42,645 nucleotides of DNA from an uncultured Lachnobacterium sp. (GCA_900550545.1 URSS01000023.1:1-42645); one strand, 5' to 3'; shown: positions 33,338-41,726, counted from the stretch's first letter. Notes: generated from the sequence alone by a model not told the origin. Numbers and translations are program-made.

Positions 33338-33630
33338 AAAAAATCCCCTCGTCCTATACATTATACATAAGGACGAGGGGGATTACTCGTGATACCACCT
33401 TAATTCGTAAATTGCTCACACAATTTACCTTTGCGAGTGTCCGACAACACTCCAGTGCTCTTAACGTGCACCACTCCGTCACAGCCTACTGGCATAATCC
33501 TGCGTTCGGTGTGAAGCTCAGAGATGTATTCCCATATCTGCTTTCTGCGCGCCTCTCATCACCCGGCTGCTTTCTGTGCATTCCACAAATCGGTACTTGT
33601 TCCCGTCTACGCTTTCAATGCTTCAATTGC
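33338..33630 (-). promoter_or_regulatory. T-box riboswitch of tyrS
   Basis: On the minus strand, AAGGTGGTATCACGAGT (33385-33401) is the T-box core. The terminator, with arms ATCCCCTCGTCCT (33343-33355) and 33370-33383, ends in a T-run at 33338-33343. A TAC at 33526-33528 in the stem I region is a candidate specifier, unfolded here. Uncharged tRNA-Tyr should allow read-through. Confidence 0.92.
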
Positions 33631-33634
33631 ATTT

Positions 33635-33664
33635 ATTATAGACATTGTCCGGTGGATTTGTCAA
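33635..33664 (-). promoter_or_regulatory. Promoter of the tyrS leader
   Basis: Consensus TTGACA (33659-33664), an 18-nt spacer and consensus TATAAT (33635-33640) on the minus strand, immediately before the T-box leader. Confidence 0.85.
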
Positions 33665-33781
33665 CCGTGTTCTACTACAAATTCTACTATTAAATTCCGC
33701 GGTTTTGTCACTTATCTATGCCAGAAACATTTCCAGATCAATCCCGCAGACAGGTTTCTGAACTAACCAGCTACTGATTTT

Positions 33782-35593
33782 TTACATTTTCTCCATCCGA
33801 TAAAATGCGCCTTTTTTCTCTATCAATTCTTCGTAAGAGCCACATTCCAGAACATTTCCTTTTTCAATCACAGCAATCCGGTCAGCATTGCGAATGGTAG
33901 ACAGACGGTGGGCTACGATCAGTGTGGTACGTCCTTTCACAAGTTTCTGGATTGAATCCTGAATCTTCTTTTCAGAGATGCTGTCAAGCGCAGAAGTTGC
34001 CTCATCCAGAATCAGGATCTTCGGATTCCGTAAAAATGCACGGGCAATGGAGATGCGCTGCCGTTGTCCGCCGGAAAGATTTTCCCCATGTTCTGTGATC
34101 ATCGTGTCCAGACCATCCGGCAGTTTCTGGACAACTTCTTCCAGGTTGGCTGCACGGATGACATTCCATAACTGTTCCTCGGAGATGGATTCAGATCCAT
34201 AGGTGATATTCTCGCGGAGAGTTCCGGTGAAGAGAATGGACTGTTGTGGAACGACGGCAATCTGCTTTCGGTAGCTGTGCAGATCCAGTTCCATCAGGTC
34301 ATTTCCATCAACCAATACCTGTCCGCTGTCAGCTTTCAGGAAACCGATGGCAAGATTGAGGATTGTTGTTTTTCCAGAGCCGGAACCACCGGCAAAGGCA
34401 ACTGTTTCCCCCGGCTGAATCTTGAAGTTCAGATGACTTAATACCGGTTTTTCAGCGCCTTTATAAGTAAAAGATACATCCTGAAATGTAATCTCACCTT
34501 TCAGATCAACTACTTTTTTCTTTCTACGGTTGTCCTCAATATCATTTGCACAAAGCACATCACCAATCGATTCAACGGATTCCAGGCCTTTCGCAATGAT
34601 TGGCAGCAAAGTCACAATACTTGCAATCTGAGCGACGATGCTGGAAAAATACGTCTGGTATAAGGTGATATCTCCGACACCGATGATTCCTTTCCATGCA
34701 ATGTAGGCTGTAAATGCAAGACAGAATACCTGAAAGATCTGAAATGCAACCCAGCTGATTGAAGAAAAGTATGTCTGAATCATATCAAGCTGAAGCCCTT
34801 TTTCAGCAACTTTACGAAGCTGTTCACTCATTTTACGGGCTTCCTGATCTTCCAGAGCGTGAGCTTTAGTTACAGGAATCATTTCAACCATTTCCATTAC
34901 TTTTGCAGAAGTTTCTTCCATTTCTTTACGGAAAGCACGGTTATGGGTTTTGATTTTTCCTTTAAAACCAACAATGATCAAAACAGAAACCGGTATCGTG
35001 CAGAGGAAGAAAAGAAATACGATCCGACTTTTGAAGATGACCACTCCGAAGGATACACCAATGTTCAGAATGATAGTCAAAAGAGAGATAAAGATCTGAG
35101 ATGCAAGATTTTGTATCTGTTCTACATCTCGCATGATCTTCGACTGAAGCCTTCCGGACTGCATTTCCTTGTGATAGGTGATCGACAATTGCTGAAGCTT
35201 GCAGACTAGGGCTTCGCGCAGTTCTTTCTCTACTGTTCGTACCGTTTTGGCATAGAGCCAGGTATGGAAGTAGTTGGTTGGTATGTTCTGTACCAGAAAT
35301 ACAATCATAAGGATGGTATTCAGAATCAGAATTTTGATAATATTCCCGTTGTGGTCTGTCACTGCATTGATAATATTAGCTGTAACGATTGGAAGAACCC
35401 AGGTTGGGGAATGCTTGATAATGAAAAAGAAAATGGAACCAGCCAGCGCGCCATAGTGTCCCTTGAAAAGAGAAAGAAGCGTGCGCAGGTTATTTTTTCT
35501 GTTCCGGCTGAAGATGTGCATCATGGCAGCTTCTTCCTGCCAGAGATCCTGTTCTGAAGTTTGTTGTATGTTATTTTCTTTTGTCTCTCCCAT
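33782..35593 (-). CDS. ABC transporter, fused permease and ATPase (exporter type)
   Basis: A 603-residue half-transporter. A six-helix membrane domain (about residues 35-310) is followed by an ATPase with Walker A FAGGSGSGKTT, Q-loop VVPQQSI, signature LSGGQRQR, Walker B ILILDEATSALD and H-loop VAHRLS. It would act as a homodimer or with a partner; substrates of this class include lipids, peptides and drugs. The 35593 ATG overlaps the GH113 gene by 23 bases, with GGAGG about 15 bases upstream. An internal ATG at 35524 with AGGAAG closer by is a real alternative. It is translationally linked to GH113, which is unusual for a mannanase. Confidence 0.9.
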   Translation of the reverse strand: MGETKENNIQQTSEQDLWQEEAAMMHIFSRNRKNNLRTLLSLFKGHYGALAGSIFFFIIKHSPTWVLPIVTANIINAVTDHNGNIIKILILNTILMIVFLVQNIPTNYFHTWLYAKTVRTVEKELREALVCKLQQLSITYHKEMQSGRLQSKIMRDVEQIQNLASQIFISLLTIILNIGVSFGVVIFKSRIVFLFFLCTIPVSVLIIVGFKGKIKTHNRAFRKEMEETSAKVMEMVEMIPVTKAHALEDQEARKMSEQLRKVAEKGLQLDMIQTYFSSISWVAFQIFQVFCLAFTAYIAWKGIIGVGDITLYQTYFSSIVAQIASIVTLLPIIAKGLESVESIGDVLCANDIEDNRRKKKVVDLKGEITFQDVSFTYKGAEKPVLSHLNFKIQPGETVAFAGGSGSGKTTILNLAIGFLKADSGQVLVDGNDLMELDLHSYRKQIAVVPQQSILFTGTLRENITYGSESISEEQLWNVIRAANLEEVVQKLPDGLDTMITEHGENLSGGQRQRISIARAFLRNPKILILDEATSALDSISEKKIQDSIQKLVKGRTTLIVAHRLSTIRNADRIAVIEKGNVLECGSYEELIEKKGAFYRMEKM

Positions 35594-36527
35594 AGTAATC
35601 TTTAATAACCTCCTGTACCGGTTTGTTGCAGATTTCGTAGCTGGTATCTCTTGCCGCAGTACTTCTGGAAGGAAGAACCGGCGCCCATTCCCACATGGCA
35701 AAACCATTGACCCATGAGCGTTTTGCGCAGGCCTCGAACATAGCTCGATACCAGTCTGGCTGTTCCTCCAGACGTAAAGCTCCCTGAACTGCCCAGTTGT
35801 TAGGCACTAGTGAGGAACCTTTTCTGGACATGCATCCTGCTTCAGCGAAGAAAAATGGTTTCTTGAACTTCTGAACGACCCTTTCAATACGGTCAAGTTC
35901 CTGTTCCCACTGATCAATCGGATAATATCCGCTGGAGGAGATCATGTCGACACAATCCCACCAGGTTACATTTTCTTCCTGATATTTATCGGTATTATAG
36001 GAAACAGGTCCGTGGTAATAGTTTCGGATCGCAGCGATTACGTTTCTCCATTCTTCACTGCGGTGTTCCGTCATTACCATCTCACATCCTGCAATAAAAA
36101 GATCGCATTGTTCGGCTTCTGCAATTTTGGCATAGTGTGTCTGGAATTCTGTGTAAGAGGCAAACCAGTTTTCCCATTTCGGTTCACATGGAACATCTTT
36201 TTCAAAGAAACTGATGTAAGCGCGCCAGACACCGTTTTTACAATTGACGGTAGGTTTCAGGGCAACACGGATGCTCTTGCTTTTTGCATAACGTATCATA
36301 TTGATTAATTCTTCATCTGAGAATGTGGCACTGGAAGTGTAACAAATCTCTTCTGAGTGTGCGTGCTCCTGTAGTCCTACAGGAGCAAGGATTACGAAAT
36401 CAGCAGCCGTGTGTTCTATCATATAATCAAAACTATCACGTGCAGCCTGTGTAGAAAGAGAACCACGTTTGTGAAATGGGGCAAATGTAATTCCTTTAAT
36501 ATATCCAAGTTGATTTTGAATGTTCAT
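35571..36527 (-). CDS. GH113 family beta-mannanase-like glycoside hydrolase
   Basis: A 318-residue enzyme without signal peptide, so intracellular. It starts YIKGITFAPFHKRGSL, then ADFVILAPVGLQEHAHSEEI, RVALKPTVNC, WRAYISFF, the acid/base region FIAGCEMVMTEHRSEEWR, SYNTDKYQEENVTWWDCVDM, and FFFAEAGCMSRKGS with the likely nucleophile Glu. These blocks agree with GH113 (beta-1,4-mannanase; some members act on other glycans). It probably trims imported manno-oligosaccharides. It follows AGGAGG and is divergent from an AraC regulator. Confidence 0.82.
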   Translation of the reverse strand: MNIQNQLGYIKGITFAPFHKRGSLSTQAARDSFDYMIEHTAADFVILAPVGLQEHAHSEEICYTSSATFSDEELINMIRYAKSKSIRVALKPTVNCKNGVWRAYISFFEKDVPCEPKWENWFASYTEFQTHYAKIAEAEQCDLFIAGCEMVMTEHRSEEWRNVIAAIRNYYHGPVSYNTDKYQEENVTWWDCVDMISSSGYYPIDQWEQELDRIERVVQKFKKPFFFAEAGCMSRKGSSLVPNNWAVQGALRLEEQPDWYRAMFEACAKRSWVNGFAMWEWAPVLPSRSTAARDTSYEICNKPVQEVIKDYYGRDKRK

Positions 36528-36558
36528 TTTGGTAAAAACCTCCTGTCTTTCGAATTAT

Positions 36559-36774
36559 ATGATTAAAGGGTCAAAAGGTATCATCGATGCATGCTTGCAT
36601 GCAATTCGATGTATACCTTAGTGACCCGCACTACACCGAGAAAGTAGCAATTTACTGCTGAAACGCAGAAAATTAGCGGATTTCGAGGTGGAGTCAGATT
36701 ACGGGAATGCGTAGCATGTAGTAATCTGATTAATCATAAATGAGGGGCAAAATACCTTTTGACCCTCATATCAT
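36559..36774 (+). mobile_element. MITE-like element, copy 3 (longest copy)
   Basis: A 216-bp element with terminal inverted repeats of about 23 bp (36559-36581 and 36752-36774). The inner 15 bp, AGGGTCAAAAGGTAT, are perfect. TAT flanks both sides as a possible target duplication. The left third folds as an imperfect hairpin (36568-36627). No open frame of note is inside, so it needs a transposase in trans. It lies between the divergent GH113 and araC-type genes. Confidence 0.78.
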
Positions 36775-36791
36775 TATATAGTTTCTGAATG

Positions 36792-36836
36792 TTTTCTGCT
36801 GAAAGTATATCATGCAGAAAAAAGATATGATATAAT
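36792..36836 (+). promoter_or_regulatory. Dyad and -10 box upstream of the AraC gene
   Basis: TTTTCTGC (36792-36799) and GCAGAAAA (36814-36821) are perfect 8-bp arms 14 nt apart, a candidate regulator site. TATAAT lies about ten bases further on (36831-36836). No good -35 is seen, as expected for an activated promoter. Confidence 0.45.
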
Positions 36837-36879
36837 GAATCTATTATAAAATTGTAAAAATCTATGATGGAGATAATCT

Positions 36880-37776
36880 GTGAAACCTTATTTTGAATGT
36901 TCAGACAAATTAAACAAACCATATGAAGCCTTTTTATTTGATGCACAGACATCTGAGATGTTTCCAATTCTTCCACATTGGCATTATTTTGTGGAGATTC
37001 TTTACATGGTGGAGGGAAAGGCGTATGTAGAGGCAGGAGAAGAGAATTATGTATTGGAACCGGGAGATCTGATCCTATTTTATCCGCAGATGGCTCATGC
37101 AATTTATTCAGCAGGACAACTTCCAATCCGCTACTATGTCCTGAAATTTGATCCGGTACATCTGAATATATCCGGTTCGGCGCTTCCACCGATTTCGAGT
37201 CTGATCGCCATGGCAGCAGTGGAGCAGAAGCTATCGGTTTATTTTTCGAAAGAGAAATTTAATCAGGAAAAAATGAAGCAGCTGATTCAGGAATCAGTGA
37301 AGACGTTAGAAGAAAAGCAATTTGGTTATGACATTATTATGCATTCGAATTATTGTCTTCTTATGGCAGAAATTCTTCGTGTCTGGAAGCAGGAAGGCTT
37401 TCAGATAAAAAAAAGGAAAAAGGAAACTGTATTAAGCGAAAAATTTACAGAGGTATCTGAGTACATTTCACAGCACTACCAGGAAGATCTCTCGGTGGCG
37501 GAGCTGGCAGAAAAATTTCATATGAGTTATTCGCATTTTGCCGCAATATTCAAGGAGTACTATGGGCAGACCTGCAAGGAGATGATTCTCTCGGTAAGAC
37601 TGCAAAAAGCGGAGGACTTATTGCAATTCACAGATTTTGACCTAACTTATATCAGCCAGGAGACAGGATTTTGTGACTGCAGCCATTTTATCAAAGCGTT
37701 TAAACAGAAGTATGGAGTGCCACCGAGGAAGTATAGGATGAAGGAGAAAAGTTTTGATTTTGTATCACGGAAGTAA
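36880..37776 (+). CDS. AraC family transcriptional regulator
   Basis: A 298-residue regulator starting at GTG (36880) with GATGGAGA 7 bases before it. Residues about 15-110 form a cupin-like effector domain (PHWHYFVEILYMVEGKAYVE, VLEPGDLILFYPQMAHAI). The last 100 residues hold two helix-turn-helix units (LSVAELAEKFHMSYSHFAAI and LTYISQETGFCDCSHFIKAF) and end GVPPRKYR. Divergent placement suggests that it controls the GH113-ABC pair in response to a sugar; the ligand is not known. Confidence 0.94.
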   Translation: MKPYFECSDKLNKPYEAFLFDAQTSEMFPILPHWHYFVEILYMVEGKAYVEAGEENYVLEPGDLILFYPQMAHAIYSAGQLPIRYYVLKFDPVHLNISGSALPPISSLIAMAAVEQKLSVYFSKEKFNQEKMKQLIQESVKTLEEKQFGYDIIMHSNYCLLMAEILRVWKQEGFQIKKRKKETVLSEKFTEVSEYISQHYQEDLSVAELAEKFHMSYSHFAAIFKEYYGQTCKEMILSVRLQKAEDLLQFTDFDLTYISQETGFCDCSHFIKAFKQKYGVPPRKYRMKEKSFDFVSRK

Positions 37777-37814
37777 AGAAATTGCAGAGGGATTCTGTGT
37801 AAGATTGAGTCGGA

Positions 37815-37849
37815 GCAAAACAAAAGCACAAGTTCTCAAACTTGTGCTT
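37815..37849 (-). terminator. Intrinsic terminator over the end of the ArsR fragment
   Basis: The perfect 11-bp stem AAGCACAAGTT / AACTTGTGCTT with loop CTCA (37824-37849) is followed on the minus strand by TTTGTTTTG. Confidence 0.75.
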
Positions 37850-37912
37850 CCCATCCTTATAAGAACTTACCACACCACAATCTCCAAGAACCTTCATATG
37901 ATGGGATAGTAT
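37838..37912 (-). pseudogene. ArsR-type regulator fragment (HTH region)
   Basis: The minus strand encodes LSHHMKVLGDCGVVSSYKDG followed by KHKF, the recognition helix and wing of ArsR/SmtB repressors (S-HH-K-L-G-V pattern). A stop precedes it within four codons, and about 25 residues remain. It is a short match and so not certain. Two terminators flank it; the rest of 37777-38141 shows no gene. Confidence 0.5.
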
Positions 37913-37959
37913 GTACTATGTATAGATGCTTGTCAATGTGTTTTTCAGGAAGATAACAC

Positions 37960-38002
37960 AAAAAAAGAAAAGGCTGATCAGAAGATGTCTCTCCTGATAG
38001 CC
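37960..38002 (-). terminator. Intrinsic terminator for the imported cluster
   Basis: The imperfect stem GGCT-GATCAG...CTGAT-AGCC (37972-38002) ends in TTTTCTTTTTTT on the minus strand. It lies 140 bases downstream of the SGNH gene stop. Confidence 0.7.
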
Positions 38003-38141
38003 TCTATTTCTATCCAAATATCTTACTTAGATTTTCAACAACACTAATGAGGATGCGAAAGCCGGATAGTGTTGATGGTCTATTTTGTGTTACAATTTTT
38101 TAAGTAAGTTTAGATAAATTTGCACTTGCAGTAATCGTATT

Positions 38142-38924
38142 CTATTTGTAATCTTTGTTTTTGAGCGACGTACCTACAAATGGTATCGTAGCAAATTCCT
38201 GCGGGTTACTTCTGATAATGTAATCGATATAATTTCCCACAATCAACGCGTATGCATAGTAGCCCATCGGGTTCGGATGAAAGCCCAACCCGAACGATTT
38301 ACGCATTTCTGCATCGTATACTGGCGCATGCGCAGTCATATCCAGCAAGTAAGTAAACTCAAACATATCGCACAATTTGGCGAGTTCGCTTGCGATATAA
38401 CGGATATCGTTATCACACGCTTCACCGCGCAGTTGAGGAGTTACAACAAAAATACGCGCGTTAGGCTCGATCGTTTTAAGTTTGGAAACGATTTTGCCCA
38501 TATTACCGAAGAACGTATCGGCGTTATTCTGCGGACATTCTGCGTTAACGTCCTTGACGCTTCCCAACGGATGTCCGCAGACAAACGAATCGTTGTTGCC
38601 CAGCGCAATGATATACGCTTGATTCCATTGCCAAAATCCGTTTGCATCCGCCCAACTTTGCATATACTCACGCGCGGTCATTCCGCCGCGAGAATAATTG
38701 TTGTACTTCGTCCCCGTAATGCGCTCTAAAACAGCGGGCCACGAATACTCGTACATATCGGTATAAACTATACTGCCGTTTTCGTCGTGGCTTTCGAACT
38801 CACCCGACGCCAAAGAATCCCCTATCACTCCTATTTGTTTGAATATGCCTGCAAAACCGCATGTTTCCTTGATAATATCCAACGGCTGTTCGTTTGCGCC
38901 GAGTTCAAAACATTTGTTATCCAT
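38142..38924 (-). CDS. SGNH/GDSL-family hydrolase (esterase-like)
   Basis: A 260-residue protein without signal peptide. Block I is IGVIGDSLASGEF (nucleophile Ser), the Gly block NYSRGGMTAREYM, block III ALGNND (oxyanion Asn) and block V GFHPNPMGYYAYA (catalytic His, with the Asp replaced by Asn-Pro order as seen in some members). The likely reaction is deacylation of a sugar ester or small metabolite. It is the last gene of a TrmB-MFS-SGNH unit, 2 bases after the MFS stop. The region is richer in CpG and GCG codons than its neighbours, suggesting transfer. The ribosome binding site is weak. Confidence 0.85.
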   Translation of the reverse strand: MDNKCFELGANEQPLDIIKETCGFAGIFKQIGVIGDSLASGEFESHDENGSIVYTDMYEYSWPAVLERITGTKYNNYSRGGMTAREYMQSWADANGFWQWNQAYIIALGNNDSFVCGHPLGSVKDVNAECPQNNADTFFGNMGKIVSKLKTIEPNARIFVVTPQLRGEACDNDIRYIASELAKLCDMFEFTYLLDMTAHAPVYDAEMRKSFGLGFHPNPMGYYAYALIVGNYIDYIIRSNPQEFATIPFVGTSLKNKDYK

Positions 38925-38926
38925 TT

Positions 38927-40366
38927 TTATTCACCGTCCTGTGTTTCTTCTTTAATTTTTTTAGGCTTATCCCATTCCGTACCGGTTACAGTTTTAAGAT
39001 CCAGCCCGCGAGTTTCGCCGACAAACAGCCACATTATTACAATTGCCCCTACAAGCCCTGGAACCATCAAGCCCAAATACATATAACCGAACATGCTTTC
39101 GGGAATGATAGGCAGCAGTATCATAGTAATAACTGTTGCAAGTCCGCCCATAACACCGTTAAGTAACGTATTGATTACCGTAACCGACGAACGCAGGTTT
39201 GTAGGAGACGATTCGGAAAACATAATTCCGCCGATGGTATCGCCTGCGCCCCAGTAACTGCCCATAAATCCGCCGATAGCAAAACCTGTCAAATACGGAG
39301 TCCACTTGAACATACCGCTAAAGATAAACAGCAAATAACACGTCAACGCCGAACAAGACATTGCGATTATAGTTACTTTACGTCCGAATTTATCCGACAC
39401 AAAACCGGAAATCAATGTAAACAGCGCGTTGCCGACGGGATACAGAAACAAAGCAAGAGTTATTTCTTCTTCCGTCATCAGCGCCGACTTTGCCATGACC
39501 GTACTGTACGTTGCCGTACCTAACGAAGCGAGATAAAAGCAACAACAAGCAATAATCAAAAAGCGTAATTGTCTGTGTTTGAATGCAAATTTTACAGCGG
39601 TCAGAATTCCGCCTTGTGCGTTTTGTTCGCGTCCTTCCTTGCTGCGTTGTTCACGTTCTTCTATAGGCGTTTTTAAATACTCTATTCTTTTAGTCAAAAA
39701 TGCGTTTGTTTCCTTAGCAAAAAGTAGCGCGAATAACGACATTACCAAACCGATAATTGCCGGCACCAAATATACTACATGCCAACGCTCGCTTACGTTT
39801 TGCATGAGTGTAGCCCTAAGCAACGGAACAAGTAACGTGCCTAGTATCGCCACCGCTTTTACGATTGCGTAGTTACGGGCGCGAGACTTTTCGTCGGAGC
39901 ATTCCAGTATGTACACGCATTGCATATCGTGCGAGACCATAAAACCCATCAACGTGCTGCCTATCATGTAAACGTAGATATCTTTGGATAAATACACAAG
40001 GAACAGCCCTAAGCCCATACATAACGTGTTAATAACCAAAAACGGCTTACGCCCGAATTTGTCCGCAAGGGGACGATAGAAAATAATAAGCAGTGTTACC
40101 GGATAGGAAATAAAACCTATGGCGGAAAAGAGCGATAATCCTGCGCCGTATTCCATACCCATATTTTTTACGAAGAATTCTGTAACTATATTCGCCTGAA
40201 ACTGAATGGATATAGTAGACGCGATTTCGTCCGTTATGTAGATGAGCGACAAAATCATAAACAAGTAAATCAAATAAAACTTGTTGCTTCTTGCGCCCAA
40301 CTGCTTTTCGCGGCGGATAAGTTCCTTGGCTTCGCGCGCCTGTAATCGTTCAACGTTTTTTGCCAT
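38927..40366 (-). CDS. MFS transporter
   Basis: A 479-residue major facilitator with twelve predicted helices. The MFS signature loop appears in both halves: YRPLADKFGRKPFLV after helix 2 and GFVSDKFGRKVTII after helix 8. A long cytosolic loop (about residues 225-260, rich in E, R and K) separates the halves. The soluble ends are charged. The substrate is unknown; a small esterified sugar or organic acid fits the SGNH neighbour. The ATG at 40366 follows AAGGAGAAAACTC and overlaps the end of the TrmB gene by 17 bases. Confidence 0.9.
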   Translation of the reverse strand: MAKNVERLQAREAKELIRREKQLGARSNKFYLIYLFMILSLIYITDEIASTISIQFQANIVTEFFVKNMGMEYGAGLSLFSAIGFISYPVTLLIIFYRPLADKFGRKPFLVINTLCMGLGLFLVYLSKDIYVYMIGSTLMGFMVSHDMQCVYILECSDEKSRARNYAIVKAVAILGTLLVPLLRATLMQNVSERWHVVYLVPAIIGLVMSLFALLFAKETNAFLTKRIEYLKTPIEEREQRSKEGREQNAQGGILTAVKFAFKHRQLRFLIIACCCFYLASLGTATYSTVMAKSALMTEEEITLALFLYPVGNALFTLISGFVSDKFGRKVTIIAMSCSALTCYLLFIFSGMFKWTPYLTGFAIGGFMGSYWGAGDTIGGIMFSESSPTNLRSSVTVINTLLNGVMGGLATVITMILLPIIPESMFGYMYLGLMVPGLVGAIVIMWLFVGETRGLDLKTVTGTEWDKPKKIKEETQDGE

Positions 40367-41216
40367 TTTGAGTTTTCTCCTTTTGAAAATTGTAAACAAG
40401 TAAATTCTTGGTCATCTCGTCGGTAATGCCGTAGCGCTCCGCCAAATTGTGTATGGCTTGCAAGAAATCCGCACCGGAGCAGCCTTTAGACAACAGGTTT
40501 TCTTTTTCGATAAGTTTATTCCAAAAAACATTCAAAACAATTTCGTCAGTGGCAAGGGAAACAACCGAATGATTGCGCGTATGCGCGCAAACGTTGCAAT
40601 CGCCTTCTTCTCCGACTAAACACTCTCCGCCGTCGATTATAATTGTTGTTCTACGGTATGGAAACAGTGTTGAAGCGTCGTTGATATTGTACGAATACAC
40701 CGTTGCGCCCTCGACCAAAATGCTTTCGAAGGTAAAAATATACACCTTTACCCCGCGGGATATTGCGTTTTCGATATTACTACGTAGCACTTCGAACGGC
40801 TCTCGCCAAATGGACAGCGAAATTTCCGCTTGCGCGCTGTCGATAAGTTTCTTTGCCTTAGCAACGTATTTTTCTTTGCCCACTATATTCATTACATAAT
40901 CGACATCGGCGTTTTCCGTTGCAAGTTGTTGTAGCTCGCGTTCGGCGCAGGCAATATTCTTTTCGTTTTCTTCCTTGATGCTACGTATAAGGTCTTGATA
41001 CTCGATAGGCTTGTAAAAATTCGGCTCTCCGTCTATACGAATAACCGCGCCCTTTGCCACCAGGCGATTGATAACCTCGTACACCAATGAACGCGCAACG
41101 CCCGAAAGTTTTGCGATTTCGTAACCGTTTAACACTTTATGTTTAATTAGTGTTCCGTATACTTTTGCTTCGTTTGACGAAAAGCCGAGTTTCTCTAAAA
41201 ATTCATAATTGTTCAT
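40350..41216 (-). CDS. TrmB family transcriptional regulator
   Basis: A 288-residue regulator. The N-terminal winged helix is typical of TrmB: YEFLEKLGFSSNEAKVYGTL, GYEIAKLSGVARSLVYEVIN and RLVAKGAVIRIDGEPNFYKP. A coiled coil and a C-terminal PLD-like effector domain follow (about 120-255: AEISLSIWREPFEVLRSNIE, GVKVYIFTF, TTIIIDGGECLVGEEG). TrmB proteins sense sugars or similar small molecules. The start at 41216 is chosen at the beginning of the conserved domain; no clear ribosome binding site is seen. The same frame is open back to 41726, giving a possible 458-residue fusion. It precedes the MFS and SGNH genes as their likely regulator. Confidence 0.85.
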   Translation of the reverse strand: MNNYEFLEKLGFSSNEAKVYGTLIKHKVLNGYEIAKLSGVARSLVYEVINRLVAKGAVIRIDGEPNFYKPIEYQDLIRSIKEENEKNIACAERELQQLATENADVDYVMNIVGKEKYVAKAKKLIDSAQAEISLSIWREPFEVLRSNIENAISRGVKVYIFTFESILVEGATVYSYNINDASTLFPYRRTTIIIDGGECLVGEEGDCNVCAHTRNHSVVSLATDEIVLNVFWNKLIEKENLLSKGCSGADFLQAIHNLAERYGITDEMTKNLLVYNFQKEKTQNGKKR

Positions 41217-41344
41217 AGTAGTTATACCCCACACCACTATTATCTTACAAATCTCTGAGTTGTCAATACAATTTTTGAAAAATATGGTATTAAATTTACT
41301 TTTTGCGTCAATGCGGGCTGTCGTCAAAATACAGTTCGTCGTAC

Positions 41345-41726
41345 AAATCATCGTCTTGCCTATCTCCCGTCTCATCATATGGATCGTGAGAATATCATGT
41401 TTGTGCTTTTCCGGAGTATCCGTTTCCTTCAGGATGTTCCCGGAGAAATTGCATTCCTCGATGGCATCGCGGATCATGATATGCTCGATCGCTTTTGCGG
41501 CTGTGGGGTCGCTGCGATGACTGGTCTGGATCCTCACGCCCAGGTCGTCATCATTTTTCTTCCGTCTGTTGTACTCAACCTCGAAAAGGATCCTGTTGAA
41601 CAGCCCTGTTTCGTAGCAATCCACCAACTGTGGAAAGATACTGTAGTTCTTGTAGATCAGTCGGAAGCGTTCACGGGGAGTTGCTTTCCCGTAGCTTTCC
41701 ATCAGCTTATCTTCTGTAATGCACAT
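41345..41726 (-). pseudogene. Truncated orphan gene, 5' part, running in frame into the TrmB gene
   Basis: The ATG at 41726 with GGAGGTGCGAAC encodes about 127 residues in one style (MCITEDKLMESYGKATPRER, RILFEVEYNRRKKNDDDLGV, HRSDPTAAKAIEHIMIRDAI), as in conserved hypothetical proteins of Clostridia. After about residue 128 the composition changes and the reading crosses non-homologous DNA to the TrmB start. The 3' part is therefore missing. The family's function is unknown to me. Confidence 0.6.
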
